From Acanthamoeba castellanii str. Neff (Eukaryota > Discosea > Longamoebia > Acanthamoebidae): a DNA stretch of 64,000 nt. Under the pieces are notes generated by a model. That model made no database searches. It was given only the letters and a program-made list of their open reading frames with translations, and was not told the DNA's origin. Both the position numbers and the translations under genes were made by a program. Position 1 is the first letter of the stretch. The number at the start of each line of letters is the position of its first letter. This document shows positions 61,601 to 64,000 of the stretch, piece after piece. Location of the stretch: NCBI RefSeq assembly GCF_000313135.1, contig NW_004457245.1:138509-202508 (forward strand). The letters are read 5' to 3'.

Positions 61601-62833
61601 GCGGGGGTCAATGTGTGTATTGCCACGGACTCCAAATCCAGTATCCAAGTCATCAACAGCTGGGGCCGATGGAAACAGAATAGGAAGACCAAACAAGAGG
61701 GCCGGGGAGTGATTGAACGCATCACCGCCATCCTCGCCCTATTCGAGGCCGAGGGGCGCGGGGTCAAATTCCAGCATATATATAGCCACATTGGATGTAA
61801 GACCCGCGCCGCCCGCACCGGTGAAGATGCTGCCAAGCTCCAGGCCAAGCTGCGGGTCCTCAAAGATGAGCTGTGGGGCCCCTTCAAACCCTGGGTGGAC
61901 GGTAATGAGGGCGCAGACCGGCTGGCCAGCGCCGGGCACTCCAAACCTTATATCACCAAGCCATGGACGATCCCGCCCCTCGGGCTGGCAGTCACGGTCT
62001 TTGACCAGAACGGGCACGCCGTTGAAGGAAGCCTCCGCCGCAAAGTACTCCACTCCCGGGCTAGTAGGTGGACCAAAGCCATGCGCAACAAACCTGCCCG
62101 AGGGGCCGCCCTACGAGATGACTGCACAGACAGGACAGCCACGCATGCCGCGGTGGACTGCAGCCGAGACCCCACCGTGGCAAGGCTTGGCCAACTTCCT
62201 GCACAAGGCCAGGTACGGCGCGCTCCCCTCAAACACACCAGGCACAGACTATACTGGGCCAAGGCAGCGGACGGGTCCAGCACCCCCCGCGCCCCGCCAT
62301 CCCAGACGCGATCCGATCGGAAACGACTGGTTAAGTGGATGGCCAGGCAGCTGCAATTCAAGGACCAAACGTGCCACCTATGCCCCGCGGGAGACAAGGA
62401 AACAGCCGACCATGTCCTAGGCGGAGAATGCGCACTGCACACGCTGGGCGACGCTGAAACAGGAAACGCTATCAGAGAAATGATCAAGGCTCGCGCTACC
62501 TCTAACAAGGCGTACGTGGACCATATCCCCCTGTGGTTCCCTCACGGAGGTGCGCCAGACAGCCCGCTCCTGCTCCCCATTGACACCTTCCTCAAACTTG
62601 CTTCATACAATAAGCTCATGGGTGGTTTGGGGTACGTCCCCACTGATCTACGCAAGGCCCTCGGGTTCTTCGGCATCACCGGCCGCAAGGAGCTCATCGC
62701 GGCAATCGCCGCCTACCTGGCCAAGGCCGCTAATAGCAAGTGGCAACGCAGATGCAAAAACATGATTGCCAGCGCCGATTGGGCAGAGGCCGCAGCACAG
62801 GCGGAACGCCTGGTCAGCGCAGGCATCGGGTAA
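58640..62833 (+). CDS. LINE ORF: F-box, endonuclease tail, reverse transcriptase, RNase H, zinc knuckle
   Basis: The first ATG inside the element is at 58640. Order: an F-box-like segment (LPKECTDLILRFLPPIDTHH then LLSSCRALHDRYRRAV, residues about 15-50), then directly the C-terminal end of an AP-endonuclease (RIDLILVS and LDSDHAPVSVHI). The reverse transcriptase follows with RIILIPKAGSAANLANYRPI, catalytic YIDFKKAFDSIHHK, VRRGVRQGDTLSPLLF and SAYCDDIALTG (YCDD in place of the usual YADD; both Asp kept). RNase H comes next, with TDGSC, AELHAIEEAL, ATDSKSS and VDGNEGADRLA, so the catalytic Asp/Glu/Asp/Asp set is present. A C-terminal zinc knuckle reads CHLCPAGDKETADHVLGGEC. Stop at 62831-62833; about 1398 residues, no internal stop. 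Enzymatic competence is likely for RT and RNase H but not for the truncated endonuclease. Confidence 0.9.
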   Translation: MKKACQHHGPPLAALPKECTDLILRFLPPIDTHHLLSSCRALHDRYRRAVIQQNRIDLILVSDPDTVLDAAVNHNTPLDSDHAPVSVHIALVQHGGPSPLPTQRTATRIFATNKLSHPRTKAKFQSMIGQFLDRAGQEEATPLERAYAALQFAGRNTLRLAGKVGDSEAVGIARRYAHKSVKVANYVAACLASETPAAITHRMHQLAGGPEWARCELPHSNTATGLSMYLARVKGAKRRTQAKLLAEKRKCYSNNKDTMLANATLLSPKDLSRFWRRLRTVEPARPTSKATVVVDGDTHTVHNAPAILNTFHDFWATQYTATPSYVGEKPWFYGQPRAIPSEAIKALTGLISMEEYQAALASAKPGAPGTDGIDMLMLHAATNNTHLCIVECMNKALVPGAEVPEVWRRARIILIPKAGSAANLANYRPISLLQVSYKLFTKIITNRLSNVANQYILAESQLGFQTGMSSQSALRVLTDIIEDSNRRGSKLHIAYIDFKKAFDSIHHKALFEALTYYGLGTDFVDLVRRLYHGCESDIYVNHNVSSKFPVRRGVRQGDTLSPLLFILAVNPLLEWIGRGDSGHQFPNGLAVPVSAYCDDIALTGRKAEDLESSVRMLVQFGAWAGLEINACKSAHTCARASRPAVLHAPDATTPTPLLPHSACYQYMGVAVNLDLNWSVQMTQTKDRVTRYLHLITHRHISTESRIYISNMVINALVGYSMCVVQYPHAWLGKVQSLIITALKRSMHIPANLDNEPFLMATSEGGRGLTSLVDLQNAILCASTVQELTSHALSTRTAGASWHHAFAFDGSHIGRWAAALRDMGWQAWPRTSDMDWVGHFVADPALAHALVNKGIFRWSHMTTNGVLKPKHLIVGITGVGVTTQEYLRIQAILSSSRHTHTPLAAAHKSLRELNRFSALPEELTDLHFNHATNTLTVFTDGSCANDKAAGAVYFGPRSRRNRAFAIAAAPISMVAELHAIEEALLCVPAGVNVCIATDSKSSIQVINSWGRWKQNRKTKQEGRGVIERITAILALFEAEGRGVKFQHIYSHIGCKTRAARTGEDAAKLQAKLRVLKDELWGPFKPWVDGNEGADRLASAGHSKPYITKPWTIPPLGLAVTVFDQNGHAVEGSLRRKVLHSRASRWTKAMRNKPARGAALRDDCTDRTATHAAVDCSRDPTVARLGQLPAQGQVRRAPLKHTRHRLYWAKAADGSSTPRAPPSQTRSDRKRLVKWMARQLQFKDQTCHLCPAGDKETADHVLGGECALHTLGDAETGNAIREMIKARATSNKAYVDHIPLWFPHGGAPDSPLLLPIDTFLKLASYNKLMGGLGYVPTDLRKALGFFGITGRKELIAAIAAYLAKAANSKWQRRCKNMIASADWAEAAAQAERLVSAGIG

Positions 62834-62867
62834 TCCCGCCCTATGGGGCGTATTTACACCCCGACGT

Positions 62868-62913
62868 GGAAAGGGAGGCTAACCTCTAGACCCGCCAAGA
62901 GCGGGCCCTTTCC
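62868..62913 (+). ncRNA. Predicted three-way-junction fold in the LINE 3' UTR
   Basis: GGAAAGGG (62868-62875) pairs with CCCTTTCC (62906-62913). Inside it are two small hairpins, AGG-CTAA-CCT (62876-62885) and CCCGC-CAAGA-GCGGG (62891-62905). The fold lies just before the AAAC tail, where LINE reverse transcriptases recognise their template RNA. The pairing is read directly from the sequence. Confidence 0.6.
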
Positions 62914-62922
62914 GTCGACAAA

Positions 62923-62944
62923 AACAAACAAACAAACAAACAAA
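62923..62944 (+). repeat. (AAAC)n tail of the LINE
   Basis: Tandem AAAC units lie between the 3' UTR and the second copy of the target duplication, typical of LINEs with a simple-repeat tail in place of poly(A). Confidence 0.9.
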
Positions 62945-62961
62945 CAGCCAGTTGCTTTCCA
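62945..62961 (+). repeat. Target-site duplication, 3' copy
   Basis: CAGCCAGTTGCTTTCCA is identical to 58594-58610. Removing one copy and the element gives a continuous ancestral site. Confidence 0.9.
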
Positions 62962-64000
62962 GTTATCTCATGAAGGAACTGCTATTTTGCAGCATTAATG
63001 GATTGATTTTGCAACACATGCACCTCTGCTGTGTTGGCCATGTCCAGATCCCACAATTGTGGCCAGCTTGGCTGATTACAAATTGTGTTTGTGTGGTCTG
63101 GGCTTACAGGTATGAACCAGCTTGTGGGTGGCCAAGTTTTGGTGAAAGAGATGGTTTCATGGGAGAGGCTCTGTCACCAAGCAGAAAGAAAGGTCTATAC
63201 CTTTGCAGTTGGACAGAGCACCAATAGCAGTATTCCAGGAGCAAAAGTGGGTGCACATCAAGCAAAAATTGAATGGTCCAGTAGCACAATCATTTACCAC
63301 CAGCACCCCAATGGAACACCTAACTTGTTTTATGTGCTGTGGCCCTGAAACGGGACAAGAGCTCGCCCACCCGACAGGCAGGGATCCCAGGTGGGCCTCG
63401 GCGCGATTCGCCAGAAAAAACGAAACGCGACTGGCCGGGAATTTTCACCAACCAGTCAGTGATCCATCCCCTTCAAATGGGGCTTTGGGCTCAATTCCCG
63501 GCCTGGCAACCAGACTGATAAGGGAAATCGACCGAACATCTGTCCGTGTGGTGCATTGACACTTCATGAAGCTTGGGCCAACCTAGTGCCTGTGTCACTG
63601 ACACAAATGGGCTGACATGATGGGGCGGGATGAGTGGTCGCGGCCGCCTCCTACAAGAAGTGAGCGCCTCGGCGGTTGTCTTCACCTCATCGCCACCCCC
63701 ACAAGCATCAAGCTAGCCCACGCACCAGACGTATCGGCGAGGCCCGAACAAGCACACCACCGCAACGGTGGGTACACTAGTGGTCAGTGAGGGCACACAA
63801 AAGAACAACTGGTCCTGGACCTTCATCTCCGGCCCGGCAGCTTCCTTCCACTTTCCTTCCTCTCTTCACATCCTCCGGTCCAAACGCACACTTTCACACC
63901 GCGAGCCCGACCGACGAATCGCGTTGCGCCGTCGACCGCCCCCTTGCGTAATACTTGTGCTCTCGGCCTCCTCCGCCTCCAGTTCTCTTTCTTTTCCTTC
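62962..64000. other. AT-richer flank without a confident gene
   Basis: From 62962 to about 63350 the DNA is unlike the rest of the window: lower GC and mixed third positions. A + strand frame at 63110-63349 (starts MNQLVGGQVLVKEMVSWERL, 79 residues) is open but belongs to no family that I know. At 63433-63503 lies a nested inverted repeat. From about 63600 the sequence is GC- and pyrimidine-rich, as in 5' leaders here, and may be the upstream region of a gene beyond the right edge. Confidence 0.4.
63433..63503. repeat. Nested inverted repeat (possible stem-loop)
   Basis: GGCCGGGAATT (63433-63443) is the reverse complement of AATTCCCGGCC (63493-63503). Between them CCCC-TTCAAAT-GGGG forms a second stem. 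The fold could be a structured RNA or a terminal inverted repeat remnant; no flanking duplication was found. Confidence 0.5.

Larger units (their letters stand above)
58611..62944 (+). mobile_element. Non-LTR retrotransposon (LINE) with RT, RNase H and AAAC tail
   Basis: The element is 4334 bp, flanked by an exact 17-bp direct repeat. It carries one long open frame with reverse transcriptase and RNase H domains and ends in a structured 3' UTR and an (AAAC)n tail, so it is a non-LTR element moved by target-primed reverse transcription. The endonuclease N-terminal part is missing from this copy, while the ORF is open throughout, which speaks for a recent insertion. RNase H after the RT suggests an I/R1/Tad-like lineage; the clade would need a tree. 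Confidence 0.92.

Noticed and set aside
63431..63503. tRNA gene (because of GGCTCAATTCCCGGCC, like a T arm)
   Set aside because: The acceptor, D and anticodon arms cannot be formed; the match is explained by the 11-bp inverted repeat.

Overview
The window looks like nuclear DNA of a gene-dense, intron-rich, GC-rich free-living amoeba, most like Acanthamoeba. The reasons are third-position G/C bias, many short GT-AG introns (donors often GTACG or GTGCG), microsatellites of the CGTGTGT/CACACGA type confined to introns, and amoebozoan-like gene content (homocitrate synthase, PAK-type kinase, Kazal proteins, L-type lectin). No bacterial operons, CRISPR arrays, rRNA or convincing tRNAs were seen. 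All gene models were assembled by eye from exon pieces, so internal splice sites are approximate unless stated.

Layout. 1-10.6 kb: a Kazal inhibitor (-, runs off the left edge), an ERGIC-53-like cargo lectin (-), Mediator subunit MED21 (-) diverging over 98 bp from DPM3 (+), adenine deaminase (+), and an unrecognised type I membrane protein (+). 10.7-24.4 kb: a roughly 2000-residue coiled-coil protein, an arrestin-like protein and the ubiquitin-activating enzyme UBA1 (all -), with a possible small + gene at 17.5 kb. 24.4-28.3 kb: a poorly populated stretch with an orphan secreted low-complexity protein and two weak candidates. 28.4-37.2 kb: TRIAP1/MDM35, a membrane-anchored isoaspartyl methyltransferase, homocitrate synthase, a small nuclear-type charged protein, and a CNNM (DUF21+CBS) transporter. 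37.3-41.1 kb: a fusion of isochorismatase-like, kinase-like and dual-specificity-phosphatase-like domains. 41.9-58.3 kb: a secreted sugar-dehydrogenase-like protein with sequon-dense repeats, an ankyrin protein, a PAK kinase, and NRDE2. 58.6-62.9 kb: a non-LTR retrotransposon with an open 1.4-kb-codon reading frame and an exact 17-bp target-site duplication. 62.9-64 kb: AT-richer flank without a confident gene.

The two most unusual items are the three-domain fusion at 37.3-41.1 kb and the retrotransposon. In the fusion the kinase-like core keeps its signature residues, but the phosphatase nucleophile is Ser and the usual isochorismatase nucleophile position is Lys. It may therefore be a sensor or scaffold built on one active and two inactive enzyme folds. 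The retrotransposon carries an F-box joined directly to the tail of its endonuclease, all inside the duplication. Several coding exons need a one-base correction to stay in frame; some of these lie in homopolymers and probably reflect sequencing indels.

Functionally the neighbourhood is a mix of housekeeping genes: secretory pathway (lectin, DPM3), ubiquitin (UBA1), transcription and RNA (MED21, NRDE2), metabolism (adenine deaminase, homocitrate synthase), signalling (PAK, arrestin-like, fusion protein). There is no sign of a co-regulated cluster beyond close divergent pairs.
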